A stretch of 64,000 nt of DNA, from NCBI GenBank assembly GCA_009823395.1, contig CM020518.1, positions 10,778,501 through 10,842,500 on the forward strand, read 5' to 3'. Positions 46,915-59,180 of this stretch are shown in pieces. Source of the stretch: Thamnaconus septentrionalis (taxonomy: Eukaryota; Chordata; Actinopteri; Tetraodontiformes; Monacanthidae). The position numbers and the translations under genes were made by a program. The notes below the pieces were generated by a model, which saw only the letters and a program-made list of their open reading frames with translations, ran no database searches and was not told the origin of the DNA. Each line of letters opens with the position of its first letter. The stretch's first letter is position 1.

Positions 46915-48908
46915 CATCCAGCCCTGCGGCGGTTACCGCAGTGGCCGCTCCCAATCTCATTACGGTGTGCCGAGCCTCCTGGAAACAGGTGTCTCCTTCA
47001 GTCCGCCGCCTCTCGAGGATTCCAGTTCATTATTCATATTTTCCCTACATGAGCAGTTTCTTCCCTTCCGCGGTGGCGAAGTCCCGCGAGCTCCGATAAA
47101 ACCAATTAAGCAGGAATTTCACTTACAGCTCAGAGCAAAAAAAAAAAGAAATGGATTAAAGATTTTTTTTTTTTTTTACCCCACACTGGTGAAAGCAAAA
47201 AAAAAAAAAAAGACGAGAGTAAAAGATTTTATTGGTCATTGCACCAAAGCAGACCGACTGACAGTTTACTAAACTGACGAATACACTCGCCGCTCTAGGC
47301 TGAAGCTTGGACTTAATATGGTCCGTGACAGTTCTGCGAGGGGATGCAGGAGCATCTTCACTCCATCGCTTAATGCGGCCGCTTTCACGACCCGACTGAT
47401 TTCTCTTCAGCGCCTAACAAGAGGCGACAGCTCAAATAAACCTGTGAATATGTATTTGCTACACTTGACACCAACGCCTGCTAAACGCAGAGTCAGCGCC
47501 TCGCTCTTGTTTTTGTTTTTTTGTTATCATTATTACATATATTCTCAAATCCACAGACTCTTCTCTTCACAGCGAAAGCGTTCTGACCTAATAAACTCTG
47601 CTGCTGTGAGGTCTCCTTGCGCGGAATCCACATGAAAGCACTTACGGAAAATTCTCTCTTCGCTCCGCGCGAAGCTTAAATAAAACTAACAAAACAAATG
47701 CATGCAAGACACGTGTGACTAATGAGGTCGGAAATGATTCCTTGTTGCTGAATGTCGTAAACGGTCACATATTGTCACATCCCCGTGGACGTGTCTTTCT
47801 TCTGTTCGATGCTCGCGGCTACAGGCGGACAAACCAAGACAACACAGCCCCGCGGCATGCCGCTGCTTTTGTGAAGCACGGCCGTGACATTTTATCAAAG
47901 GCATTTGCATCCACTAGAGGCTACCAGGAGTAAAAAAGAGTAAAGATATGCTCGGCACATCAATCTGATTTAGACACGCACAGACACAGGTTGCCAGTGT
48001 GTGTTTATAGTCTTTTTGTTTTGCATTATTTTAAACATTGCTGTGGAATCCTCGGATGCCTGGCTTGTGTTCCCTGGGTAGAGGGCTAAACCAGGCGGTG
48101 GCCCTGGGGCCCTGAGCCTGGAGGTCCCCTCAGAGACAGCCGGTTACTTTGGAATATTGCCATTCGGGGCATTGCGTTCTTTGATGCACTCTCTATGGCT
48201 TGCGTCTTCTTCTGCATACTGACATTGAGTCAATCTGCCTGTCGAGGAGTCCAAGTTGCTTTGGCGACGGCCTTCAGATCATCTGTATTATTGGGTTTGG
48301 TGTTTGGACGAGAAGCCCTTTTTTTTTTCTCCTACTTCCTCCATTTCAGGTTAAGATGGCCGATCAAGTGTTTTGTTCAGCAACGCAGTTAGCAGTATAG
48401 TTCCGGCTCAGTGAGCCAAGTCTTGCTGAAAGCGCAAATCAACATCTCCACGAAGCTTGTGGGCAAGACAGACGCATGAAGAGCCCCGAATGGCTTTCAA
48501 CGGAACCAGCTTGGATTCTGTGTGTCTCTCCTTTCCATCGAGTGGAAGGTTTCGCCACAATTCCGTCCGATTTTCCCGGCCGTGTCCGTACGCGGTGGCC
48601 CTTGACGCTCTCGCAAGTTCTTGAATGAACTTTGCTTGTCAGACTTCTCCAGACAGCGGTACTCCCTGCGGCTTGTGCACCTTTTCCCTGCACAGCTCCC
48701 TCCCCCCACCCGCCAGTCAGCCCTCTGCGAATATGTTTTGATACAGAACTCAGGGGACAGCCAGTGACCTTGTGTGGCTCAGCCATCTCGTGGAGGCTGT
48801 CAGCCTTGTCTTCTGGACAAGTGTCCTGTCAGCAGACTTAGCCATCACTGGGAAGTAGATTAAAAGGGATTAGAACTCTTCCCTGGACTTGCGAGTGAAG
48901 AGTCTGGA

Positions 48909-48930
48909 ACTTCCATCTATTGATGGAAGT
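48909..48930. other. 9-bp perfect hairpin
   Basis: ACTTCCATC and GATGGAAGT flank the loop TATT, in the intron. Function unknown. Confidence 0.45.
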
Positions 48931-49690
48931 GGTATTAAAGAAGCATATCTCACTTGAAGTTGGTGGATTTTCGATTTTGATGAGGTCCAAGCTGCATTCA
49001 AGATAAAAAAAAAAGAGTAAATAAACAAAACAAAAAACAAATAATAAAATAACTATGTTTCCTGACTCGATCTACAATCAATTGAAGTTAATGTTTTTTG
49101 GATAGATTGGATGAGCCTGCTCACGCCGTCCTGCCCGGTGTTTCTTTGGCAAATTACATAGAAACTGAATGCTACAAAATGTTTGGATGTGTCAATACGG
49201 GCGTCAGTGTGTTTGCGCAGCTGTGTGTGTCCATGTGTTTGCGCTGGAGTGCAACTCGCTACCGGGTGGGTAGAGGAAAAAAAAAGAAAAAAAAAGAAGA
49301 CCTGCCAGTTGGTCCCACTGGGCCTTTCGAGCATTTGAAGTCGTCCTCTTTGTACTGTTTGCATTGAATTCCCAGAGGAGAGACGTTGGAATCTCAAAGC
49401 GAGCGAATCCAAAGCTGACACCAGGGAAGCTGCTCTCAGCTCTGACAGGAAGAGTCTCTCCGAGTCGGGCGATTCCGCCGGCAAGGCTCGACTTTCCCCT
49501 TCTTGGACCTTCTTGACTTCCCCACCCTGCACCTTTGCGGCGCTGCAGCTCGTCGAGCAGCCACCAGTGCGAAGACCATTTCTACTGCCGGCAACGAGAG
49601 TATCTGCGTGCCGTTTGATGGATGTCATACTTGTACTTCTTTTGCATTCATTATTAAATACAATGGTGTATTCGTAAGTGAGATATAGCG

Positions 49691-49747
<57 letters not shown>
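49691..49747. repeat. Poly-A plus (TA)n tract
   Basis: Sixteen A followed by about 20 TA units. It may be the decayed tail of a retroposed insertion, but no body is recognised upstream. Confidence 0.85.
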
Positions 49748-49749
<2 letters not shown>

Positions 49750-52595
49750 TACATAAAACGTAGATACAGGACGCTGAATGGTTGGAGGCCACTGTGAGAG
49801 AGATGTATTGACATGGTGCATTGAAAGACACTCAGTTCCTTTCACTTTCTTTCAAAATTGATGTTTCGCTCGTGAATGTGACATGACATAAATCGTTGCC
49901 GTCCCAGTTAAATTCAAAGTCCTGTATTAATGAAAAGCCACTTTACAATTGCTTTTCTAACTGTTATACCTGTCTGACCTTTAAATCAACTATTAGCAGG
50001 CTATCTTCGTTTAAATTTCCGATGACGTACACCAACGTTCTCTGACTATAATCTGTGTCTCTGGAATAGCGGCGAGCTACCCAGAAATAACTCTGTCTTT
50101 GCTTAATTCAGCAGCAGCGAGGTGATGGTTCCACAGCTTTGTTTTGTTGCCTCCCAAATATGTGAAAGGCTCAACAAAGCATCAGTATTGAGGCCCAACT
50201 TAGTGGACGGTTGACATTCATTCGAGCATTGAAATTTTTGAAAGACCTGGAAAAAAAAAGAAGTAAAATCTGAAAACTGAAGCATTTTCTGGGAGCTTTC
50301 CTGGAGCACTGTGACCTTTTTGTGTTTAATTAGCTGTTTGGCCCTCCAAGATAACAACCTGAAAGTCTTTTGCCTGCCACCGGGTCATTGAAGTGAAAAA
50401 CAAAGGTTCAAACGTGGGGGGGGGTGAAAATTGGGGGGGGGGTTAGTACAAACCTCGTACAAACCTTTTGGTGTAAATGAGAACAATGAGTCCGCGGTGG
50501 TTGTGGCAGGCGGAATGGAAAGAGGAGTGAAAAGGGGCAGGATAAGGATGAGGCCCAATGCATAGAAGCGGAATAAAAACGGCCGCGGACGCGCGTCGGA
50601 GAAATGATCAGAGGATTTGGAGCAGGTGCGGGGGACCATGTGTTGTCCAAGTGCGGGCAGGCCGGAAAACGACGAGCGGGGATACCAAGCGCGTTGCCAC
50701 GCAAGCAGAACCTGGGGGGGAAAAACATAATTGCATGATATTTTTTCGTGTTCGACAAAGTGTTTAAGGTCCCTAACGAAACAAACAAATAAACAAACTA
50801 AAACGTCTACAGGGATCATGAAGGACCTTGTATTGTGGAGATTTTTTTTTTTTTTTTTTCAATTAACTCTGGCGGTCGCATGTTTTTGTTATGTTCCCTG
50901 GAACGAACGGGGACGTTCCACCGTTTCCCTGTGATCGGAGGAGAAAGGCAGCGACAGTGTGAGGATAATGTGTCGTGTGGGGGAAAAAGTGTTCAATGGC
51001 CTTTTCAAGAACTCTCCCGGCTCTTTTGCATTCCGGCGTCTTTGACCCGCTCCAGGCAGACACGCATAATCTATGAGCGAGTCCTCGTGACGGAGTCCTC
51101 GCCCTGCTTCCCGGGGAGGTGCTGTTGTCTTCCCCAACTGTCTGCTCCCAATCTAGTTCTTCCACCCCCCCCACCCGCCAACACCTCGTAGTATTGCTTT
51201 AAGTGCGGATCTTCACACGGCTTCCTTGGTGAGAGGTAACATGTTCCCTCTTTTCTTCATCTGAAGTCCAATTTCATGGCCGTTATTTTCCCCCCCGCGA
51301 TTATTATGACCTACTTCCGCTTTATTCTTTGAACGTTCTTTCGTCCACCGACTTGTTTTGAACACTCTGTATATTTAACATGCAAAAATGAATGACAGTA
51401 ACCAACGTACAAAGGGTTCCGTCTTATGACGTGCAGCTCTAAGCGGCAGTGCAGAAGCACTGGCAACCTTTTGGGGCAGTGTTGAGCAGGTGATCAAACC
51501 AATAGGCAGTTAAAGTCCGTTAAAAATGCCATGAAAACAACTCCAAGGAGCTCCAAGGAAGTATTCTTTATGTCATTGTTATCATACAGTAATTATAATA
51601 GTGAGTCAGGTGAAAAATCTTTCTTTTTCTATCTTTCTTTACATTGACATCAATGTGCTTCCACGTGTTAATGTCTGACAGCATTGATTGAGGCAGACAA
51701 TCACATGATTCCACCATTCCTGGGACTTTTTTTTTTTTTTTTCTGGGATTCTTTCCAACATGCTTTGCGAATCCTAAAAAAAAAATGTTTCACATTGTGT
51801 GATGACATCGACCAATAGGACGGCGGAGTGCTCTGAGCTCCTGCCGCCTTGACTGACGGCTACTATCTTCTTTGGTGTTTTGCCGCTCTTGGCACCCTTC
51901 CTGTTGCTGCTCAGACTTCCTTCAGGCACTTTCCTTTTGCTCCGCCCCCATCCTCGTACCACCCCACTTCCCTCCCCCACCACCCGGCGACCTACAAACT
52001 GTCGGCCTCGTGAATGCCAATCAGTTGGGGTTTGTGCTTGTACCGTTGCCAGTCCTCATTACGGGACACGACCAAGTCTGGGCTCGAATTTGTGCCGCTG
52101 CGATTGCTTAATCCGGCACAGTGACCGCGGCGACAGACGGAAATATCCAGTCGTCTGATCCGTGAAGTGTCAAAAATAAGAAGGCACAATTTGAGAAAAC
52201 TCATGCTTTTACTGGAGGTTTTTTTTCCTTTCTGAGTCCTTTCATGTTTTTTTTTGGTTTTTTGCCAATCTATCTTTGTTGTTATGTGTGTGTTTGCCAC
52301 ATTTCTATCTCCTCGTTGCCGTTCGGCCCAACTCTTGTATCTCTCCCTGTAGAAAACAGACGCAAACTTTTGATGGTGAATAAACAGAAGTCTTCCTTTA
52401 TCTCTCCCCTCGGCTGGCTGATGACAGATGTGGCAAGCCTTGTCTCACGCTTTACTCCTATTTTATCAGAACTTCAGCTCGCGGCTTCGAGCCTTCCTCC
52501 CCTCCCCTCCCTTATCCTCCCCTTCCCCGGCGTTTTATCGGAACCATATCAGCGCCTCATCTATTTAATGCCTCCGTATTTTGACCTCTCCCCAG

Positions 52596-52732
52596 GCTCC
52601 CGTCCCCGCGACTGCGGTGATCTGTACGCCAGTGGCCAGCGAGAGGACGGCATCTACTCTGTGTTCCCTGTGCACCACCCTGCAGGCTTCCAAGTCTACT
52701 GCGACATGACGACAGACGGAGGAGGCTGGACG
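52596..52732 (+). CDS. fibcd1: fibcd1 exon: start of fibrinogen-related domain
   Basis: A 137-nt exon between CTCTCCCCAG and GTGAGT. Its first two bases complete the glycine split from the previous exon; it ends in phase 0. The translation is GSRPRDC, then YASGQREDGIYSVFP, then HPAGFQVYCDMTTDGGGWT. These are the opening motifs of a fibrinogen-related (FReD) domain, including the first conserved cysteine and the YCDM and DGGGWT signatures. In the family the next exon begins with VFQRR; no such exon occurs in the remaining 11.3 kb. The calcium site and acetyl-group pocket are therefore beyond the window. About 287 codons are visible in total, against 461 residues in human. Confidence 0.96.
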
Positions 52733-52759
52733 GTGAGTCAGCGGAAGGCACACTCGCAG

Positions 52760-52760
<1 letters not shown>

Positions 52761-52798
<38 letters not shown>
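52761..52798 (+). repeat. (CA)n microsatellite just after splice donor
   Basis: Nineteen CA units beginning 29 nt after the end of the FReD exon. CA-rich RNA at this distance is a known binding substrate for hnRNP L, which can modulate use of the upstream exon. The effect here is inferred. Confidence 0.9.
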
Positions 52799-52802
<4 letters not shown>

Positions 52803-54187
52803 GAGTCCCAGAGCAGCTGTAATCACAGGACCCTGCAATTCTTGCAATCACGGGCTTGCCGTCATGTTCCCAAGTTATTATTGTTGTTCACGGAAATTCT
52901 ATTTTTTACGAGAAAGTGTAATTTTTTTCTTCTTTTAATCTGGAAAGAACATTCCTGAAGGCTTGCTCATATGCGGATCCTCTTGTCCCTGAACAAGAAC
53001 CGCCCTCCCACCAAGGAATAAGTCGGAAAAAAGAAAGCGGAAGTTGCATCAAAAACAGAGGCGAGAAGTTTCCAAGCGGCGGGCGAAGGTGCTAAACTGC
53101 CAATGCTGTCATACCGTTGATTGAAAATATACCATAATAGCACTCGCAGTTGAAAGCTTGCATGAAAAGCAAGAACAACACTGTGCTGCACAAGCTTGCT
53201 AATGGAAAAAATTTGCATAAAAGGTAAGAAAACAACAAAATACAATTCTTTAAAAAAAAAATGTCTGGTAAAAACATGAAAAATTCAAAAGTGTCCATTT
53301 GTCCAGGACAATAACATTTCCAGGACTTTTCACTTCATTCACGCCTGCAGCTTCCGTTTTGTTTTGAAAGTGTGAAGAGATCTTGCAGCAAATCTCAAGA
53401 GGACTTGATAAAAGGCAGTCCATTCTAATTATTATTATTATTTACTGTTTGAAACTCCCTTTTATTTCTGAAGCATTCAGAAGGCATTCTAATTAGCCAC
53501 ATTAGTCACACAACAGGTAGATAGAACTTAAAGGCGAGTGATTCAAGGCAGAGGAGGCTGGATAAACAAAGCGCCGAGAGGTGCAAGGAGACAGTAGGGG
53601 GAAAAAAAATTACGGAGCCGTTTTTTTTTTTTTTTTTTTTTTCCGTTAGTCTAGTTGGCTAAGTGGCATTATAATTGCAAAGGCGGAGGCTGAGGAACAA
53701 AAAGGAAAAAAGCTGCATCCGATGGAGCTCTAAACGCGCCGGCTGACTGCAAGATGCTCTCGCCGACACCCAGACGGGAGGAGACGTGGCTAAACGTGCC
53801 GCCGCCGCCTCATTAAAAACCCCTGTTTGCAAACTCGCGAAAAACTCCGAAAATGACAAAAAGGCGGCAGCGCCTGACCTTTGTTCGATTCATCCGCGTC
53901 CTTGTCTCCGCTCTCTCGTGTCGAATTTTTCTACTTTTTCCTTTTGAATCAAGACGGCGGTTGTTTTTCCCTTGATCAAACATCTGTCAACTGTCTGGCC
54001 GAGCTAAAGTAAACACAGCCGGCTAAGTGAGCCCGTCTACTGGAAGTGGTGGCGTCTTCCGGGAGTGAGAGACAGCGAGGTGAAGAAACGTTGACGGCGG
54101 AGCCGTTTGAAGTTATTTGCGGTTTCTATGTATTTTCTTTTGTTATTCTATTCATTTTTTTTTTTTTTTTAACTTTGAAGGCTAGCA

Positions 54188-54211
54188 ACACACACACACA
54201 CACACACACAC
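54188..54211. repeat. (CA)n microsatellite
   Basis: Twelve CA units following a long T tract. Confidence 0.88.
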
Positions 54212-55069
54212 GCTTATGGGTGAGAGCTGTTTGTTTGCCTCTGTTCTGGAGAAGTCTTCGGGGAGCGCTGAGCAGTTATTGCTCCTGTATCTAAAATAAA
54301 TAGATGAATACATAAAGAAATAAATAAATGCAAGTCTCTGGCGGCAGTGTTTTTTTTTTTTTCCGTAGAAAGTGAACAGAAGATGCAGGTCAAGGCACTG
54401 AGATTCCGAGTCTTCCCACCGGTGGTTCACAGTGCTTGCCTCATTGACGCTGAGGTTTCGTTGGAAATGAATAACGGCGTCGCGGGAGCGGAGCGCGACT
54501 GGGCCCGGCCTTGGAAAAAGTTGTCGCTCAAAGTAGCTTGAAGAGACCAGCCCGGCGACGGTGGCGGCTCGTGTCGCGACTTTTCAAAGCGGCCGGATCG
54601 ACGTCAGACTTAGCAGCTGATGATTTATCTCGAGTACCAACAATATGAACTATTTTTAGCTGGAGTGTTGCAGGGAGTCGGGGGTCGGCCGGCCGGCCGG
54701 CCAGAAGATGACAGCGGCTGTTCAGGTTGATGCCGGTGGCCGACGCGCAAAAAGCCTTTGATGACTTTGAAGTCTCGTTTCGTGAGCGCCAGAGGTGGTC
54801 ATTCATTTCACAACAGCGCCAGCGCATGTTTTCCCCTCTCAGTAGCTCTCCAGTGAAACGCTGCATTTCAGAATTTTCTGCTTAGTGTCATGTGACCTTG
54901 GACTAGCTGAGGGGGGCGGTGGAGCCGGTGGGTGGGGTAGAATATCACGCCTCAGGCTGCTGCGATCGCGTTACAGTTGCCTGCTCGCTCATCCCGCCAG
55001 GTGCGTTGAGCCGATCGCGCTAACGCTCAGGCCTCGTTAAGAGATCAGCGCCTGCTATGCAAACTGGCT

Positions 55070-55121
55070 GGGGTGGTGGTGGTGGTGGTGGTGGGGGTGG
55101 GGTAGTGGTGGTGGTGGTGGA
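55070..55121. repeat. (GGT)n tract
   Basis: Two blocks of GGT repeats separated by GGGGTGGGGTA. The G-rich strand has quadruplex potential. Confidence 0.8.
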
Positions 55122-55189
55122 GCTGGGGGAGCGGGTGGGGGTGTATCCTCTTTCCCGGTGAGTGGCTTACTGCGTGTTTGACAGCGGGG

Positions 55190-55730
55190 CTTAAATAAGG
55201 AATGAGCCATATGTTTGCCACCTCATTAGCATACTTAGCCGCGGCGACGGCTGAGGATCCCGCCGCCGCAGACGGGCGGGCTGGGAGGGAGGGAGGCACT
55301 GCGACACTGAGGAGGACAAGGAAGAGGCGGGCCCGCAGGAAAGGGGGAGGGTGGTGGCGAGGGAAGGAAAGTAAGACGTACAGATAAGGGAAAAAAAAAG
55401 AAAGGAAAGAGATTGACAAGAGCGAGGCGGAACAACGCGTGAATCCTGATGCAACGGGCGATGAAATCTGCCCTCTGAGAGAGCCTGCCCCGCCCCCACG
55501 GGCGCCGTCCCCGGAGGCTCCCTCAGCTTCACATTTATTCCCGGCGTCCCGACGCAAGCCTCCACGTTGCCCGCGTCTCGTTACAGTTTGTGTTTGCAGC
55601 CGGGCGCGGCGACCGCCCGCCAGAGACGTTTTCCTGCACAAAGCGTCAGCGGGACCTCGTCCAAAAGCACGCACGATTCTTTTCGCACTTGCGAAAACAG
55701 GTGTGATGTGAAAACCTGGCGAGGGCCGGC
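55190..55730. other. CpG-dense GC-rich block
   Basis: High CpG density (GCCGCGGCGACGG, GGGCGGGCTGGG, CCGGGCGCGGCGACCGCCCG). It begins with ATGTTTGCCACCTCATTAGC, the kind of AT core seen in enhancers. Long minus-strand frames here are compositional. It could be an intronic enhancer or alternative promoter. Confidence 0.35.
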
Positions 55731-55937
55731 TCTTTGGCAACCCAGTCCGACAATCCTTCGCCACTGTCGCGCCACGAAACCACCAGCCGACTCAGTTCTC
55801 TCATTAGTATGAAGACCGCCGCGCCGCCACTTTCCAGAATATTTACGGCTTCGAGTGCGAGTCTCACCCCGGAGCTCTGCGCACCACAGCTGGCAGGTTC
55901 ACTGGAAGTGAAGCACAGGGAAAGAAATACGTATACC

Positions 55938-55940
<3 letters not shown>

Positions 55941-55985
<45 letters not shown>
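55941..55985. repeat. (TG)n microsatellite
   Basis: About 22 TG units. Confidence 0.92.
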
Positions 55986-55986
<1 letters not shown>

Positions 55987-56150
55987 CGCACACTATATTT
56001 ATATCGAGTCGAAGTAGTTGCAGTTGTTGTAGGGTGAAAACATATGGCAGAAGAGTCTGCAGTAATGACTTGAAAATGCTGCAAAGGTTACTGTGGTTGC
56101 AAGTGTGGAGCACTGAGGTGCTGATGATGTCACTGGGGAAAAAAAAAACA

Positions 56151-56173
56151 TATATATATCTATATATATATAT
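56151..56173. repeat. Imperfect (TA)n tract
   Basis: TATATATATCTATATATATA following an A tract. Confidence 0.8.
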
Positions 56174-56600
56174 CAGCAATGACTCATCAATCACATATAA
56201 ATGCATTTATTTTTCTACTGAGCAGCAGGACGTGGTTGAAAGTAACCAGCGGAAGCCAGATGTTTGCGTTCGATCCGTCGGTTGGTTGCACATCCAGCAG
56301 TCGCACAACCGGCGCGGTGCTTTTTTGATTTTTACACGATCAGACTCGCGGCCCCCGTCCTCCCTTGCAAACGGTGAACCTGAAAATAAATCAAGCGAGA
56401 GCTCAGCCGTGCGTCTTAAGCGGGGCTGAGCTGGATAAGCTGTAATTACTATGGCTGAGCGTAAATATCTTGGCAATCAGTGGCAACTTGACCTGGGACA
56501 AACTTCCTGCTGGAGCCGGAGCCGCCAGCCGGGGAAGGTGCCCGTCCTGCTTCCAGGAGCTTCGAGTGTGGCACAGTTACCTAAATGGAGCAACGCTGCT

Positions 56601-56648
56601 TTTTTAGCAGGAGGCTATAAACAGAAGGCTAAATATGATGTTTTTTTT
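56601..56648 (+). repeat. Dispersed short repeat, copy 6
   Basis: TTTTTTAGCAGGAGGCTATA then AACAGAAGGCTAAATATGATG. It shares about 40 bp with copies 3 and 5. Confidence 0.65.
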
Positions 56649-56813
56649 TACTGCTGTCTTTATTTTAAAAAAAAAATTTGGGATCTTTGAATGGAAAGTT
56701 TGTTAAATTGACATCTGCATTTTGATCAGAGTCCAAACATTAGTTTCAACTGGAAGATGAAGTCCAGCATTTCTTTCTCTCTTTTGTTTTTAGTGCACGA
56801 GCAGCAGGCAGGT

Positions 56814-56820
<7 letters not shown>

Positions 56821-56886
<66 letters not shown>
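56821..56886. repeat. (TA)n microsatellite
   Basis: About 27 AT units, a one-base break, then more TA and a T tract. Confidence 0.92.
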
Positions 56887-56887
<1 letters not shown>

Positions 56888-57196
56888 TTTTTTTATCACA
56901 AATGGTGCAAGATCCCAAAGAATAGCTGGAAAATCACTAACACATTCATGAAAATGCGATTACATCATGATAATAAATTTCAACAACAAGCGGCGAAACA
57001 AGAGGCCTTTTACCTAAAGAGCAAAACTGAGTATTTTTTTTTTGGTGCACAAAACGTGTCTTCATGTGCGCTGGCAGATCCACCCAGTCATACGTAAATA
57101 TACTGAAATATGTATACGCACAAGCCCCTCACTCAAAGAAAGTAATCCGCTGGGCATGCGGCATACCTGCTCCCGCAACAAGAAAAAAAAAACAGA

Positions 57197-57242
57197 AGAA
57201 GAGGAGGAGGAGGAGGAGGAAGACGACGACGAAGAAGAAGAA
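57197..57242. repeat. (GAG/GAC/GAA)n purine-rich tract
   Basis: Mixed GAG, GAC and GAA units downstream of an A tract. One frame reads poly-acidic, with no other coding evidence. Confidence 0.8.
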
Positions 57243-58964
57243 ACGCCATTTAAATACAGCCTCACAGCTTAGGGTAATCCCTTCTATTATTACTATTTTA
57301 TTTGTTAAAAGGAAGGGACTAAAAATGGCCGCGGCCATGAATGTTGGATGAGCGCGGATATATGGGAGTGCAGCGTGCAGCCGCATTATCAAATGGTGGC
57401 TTTTATCCGACGGACTGCGATCTGCTCCTCAAATATTCGATTCAGCCAAGAAGCGAAATGTAAAAGTTTCAGATTGAATGTACGATTGTGTGCATGCGGT
57501 ATTACTCTTTTAGAGGCTGGGAGTGCATTCGCAGCATCCCAGAGTGTACCGCACAGGTTTTTCTGTTTCTCCATCTGACTCACAAGCTTCTCAATATTTC
57601 ATCTTTTTTTTTTTTTTTAATGGTCAGGAAGGAAAAAAAATACCAGAGGGATGTATTTAGTTGTTTGTTTGTGAGTTGTTGTTTTTTGTTTTTTCAGAAA
57701 GGTTGGTTAAGATCAAGGCTCAGCTCGAAAAAAACAAACAAACGCTAGGAAAAGCGTGTTTATTTACCTGATTTGCGACTCTTTTAATCTCCAAGTCGTT
57801 CAATCAACCCGCGATGCCTGACGGAACGTTTCCCAAATCCGGTGGATTTATCACCCATCTGGTGAGGAGCCCGTAGCAAACCGTCAGCGGTAATGCACCG
57901 CCGTGTTTCACTTAACTCTCTCCAAAGCCGGCCGGGAGTAAAGTTCAAACTGCACGGCCGCTGAGAAAAGGCTTCCGTGTCGTTCTTCATTCTCCCAATT
58001 TAAAAATGCCGTCCATTTCCCATTAAGGGAAAAAAAAAAAAAAAAAACCCGGCAGCTGTCGCTTCGTTCAGCAAATCTGTCCAGCGGCGGCGAAGCTAGC
58101 CTAAAAGTCGCCACCTGCTTCGGTTTTGCTAGCAGCAGTTGCTTCCCTGTTTCACAACCAACAGGAAGCCGAAATAAAAAAGAATGAATGCTTTAAAATT
58201 AAGATTATTTTACATGTTTAAATGAGATGAGGTTAATGCTAGCTAAGGGCAGTGCCTCAGTTTTATCACTCGGGTTCAAGTCAGCGTCGCGCCTGCAAGG
58301 TCAGCGACGCTGATAACTCAGTTGTCGTCTCCCGGCAGTGAAGCCGTCACCTCGGCAGGGCCGATGATGCGGGGTTGGCGGAGGGGCCGCATTAAAAGCC
58401 GGTGGCGACTGGGAGGCAGCGAGTCCGTCCCAACGGAGGCCGGTGCAGCTCGGCGGACAGTCAGGCGGAAGAAGCTGGCTACAGCCACTCAAACTGAAAT
58501 GTGCTGCATGTAAATGAGTTTCTCAAACTTTCTCCCAGATTTTATTTATTCAAATCCAGCCCGGTGGCGTTCGCAGACTACAGGATTACTGAATGACGCG
58601 CTAGTAATTTTGTTCGGCTCGCCGTCCGCTAGGCTTTGAACCAGCTTCGGCCAATCAGATACTTTATGTCTCCCATTTGATTAATTTTTTTGTGAAAGTC
58701 AACAGGATGGCAGCGGGGGTCCACGCGTTCACTCATTTGCTCCTTCATAAAGCCGCACAACGGAAAATATTTTCATGGCCGTAAATTAGCTCATGAATAT
58801 CCTGCAAAAAAAACAAAAAAAAACACAGCCCATCAAAACCTTTTTTCTTTTTGACGTCCAGCGGATGTATTTCCACTTTACAGCTGCCAAACGAGTGAGG
58901 GTGCACGAAGCTCATGCTAACTGGCAGATGTCGTCAAGGTCAACCAATGTAATAACCACATCAT

Positions 58965-59019
58965 GTTGGCATTTCTCTGAAACTACAGCGCCCTCTAGGT
59001 CGATGATAAAGCTCTGTGT
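58965..59019. repeat. 55-bp duplicated element, copy A
   Basis: Aligns without gaps to 59126-59180, 43 of 55 identical. Both carry ACTACAGCGCC followed by (C/A)(T/C)CTAGGT, which resembles part of a CTCF site. Confidence 0.7.
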
Positions 59020-59125
59020 CAACATAATATTTGCAGTTATCGATGAATGAGGCCGCTTGAGCTAATGCTACCTAGCAAGAGGTTATCAGTCACACAAATG
59101 AGCAGTAAACATGTCAAACACGCTG

Positions 59126-59180
59126 GTTAGCATTTGTCTTCGACTACAGCGCCACCTAGGTTGATCCTGAAGCTGTGTGT
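59126..59180. repeat. 55-bp duplicated element, copy B
   Basis: Second copy, same orientation, offset 161 bp. Flanking sequence (TGCTAACTGGCAG versus TGCTACCTAGCAAG) suggests that the duplicated unit was longer than the part still alignable. Confidence 0.7.

Larger units (their letters stand above)
43656..52595 (+). other. fibcd1: fibcd1 intron, about 8.9 kb
   Basis: Donor GTAAGA and acceptor CCTCTCCCCAG. It contains dispersed-repeat copy 5, a TTAA-flanked DNA transposon, a GAT/GAC-rich tract (46858-46914), a poly-A/(TA)n (49691-49747) and long T tracts (50840-50858, 51727-51742). The rest is mixed-composition DNA without recognisable genes. Confidence 0.85.

Noticed and set aside
49053..49814. 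A 253-codon minus-strand frame
   Set aside because: It begins in a (TA)n tract (YIYIYI) followed by poly-F, with no domain downstream.
54687..54702. (GGCC)4 run
   Set aside because: A short self-complementary tract of simple sequence with no context suggesting function.
55045..55764. A 239-codon open frame on the minus strand
   Set aside because: Same compositional cause. It ends in poly-H/poly-T from the GGT tract and has no recognisable domain or splice context.
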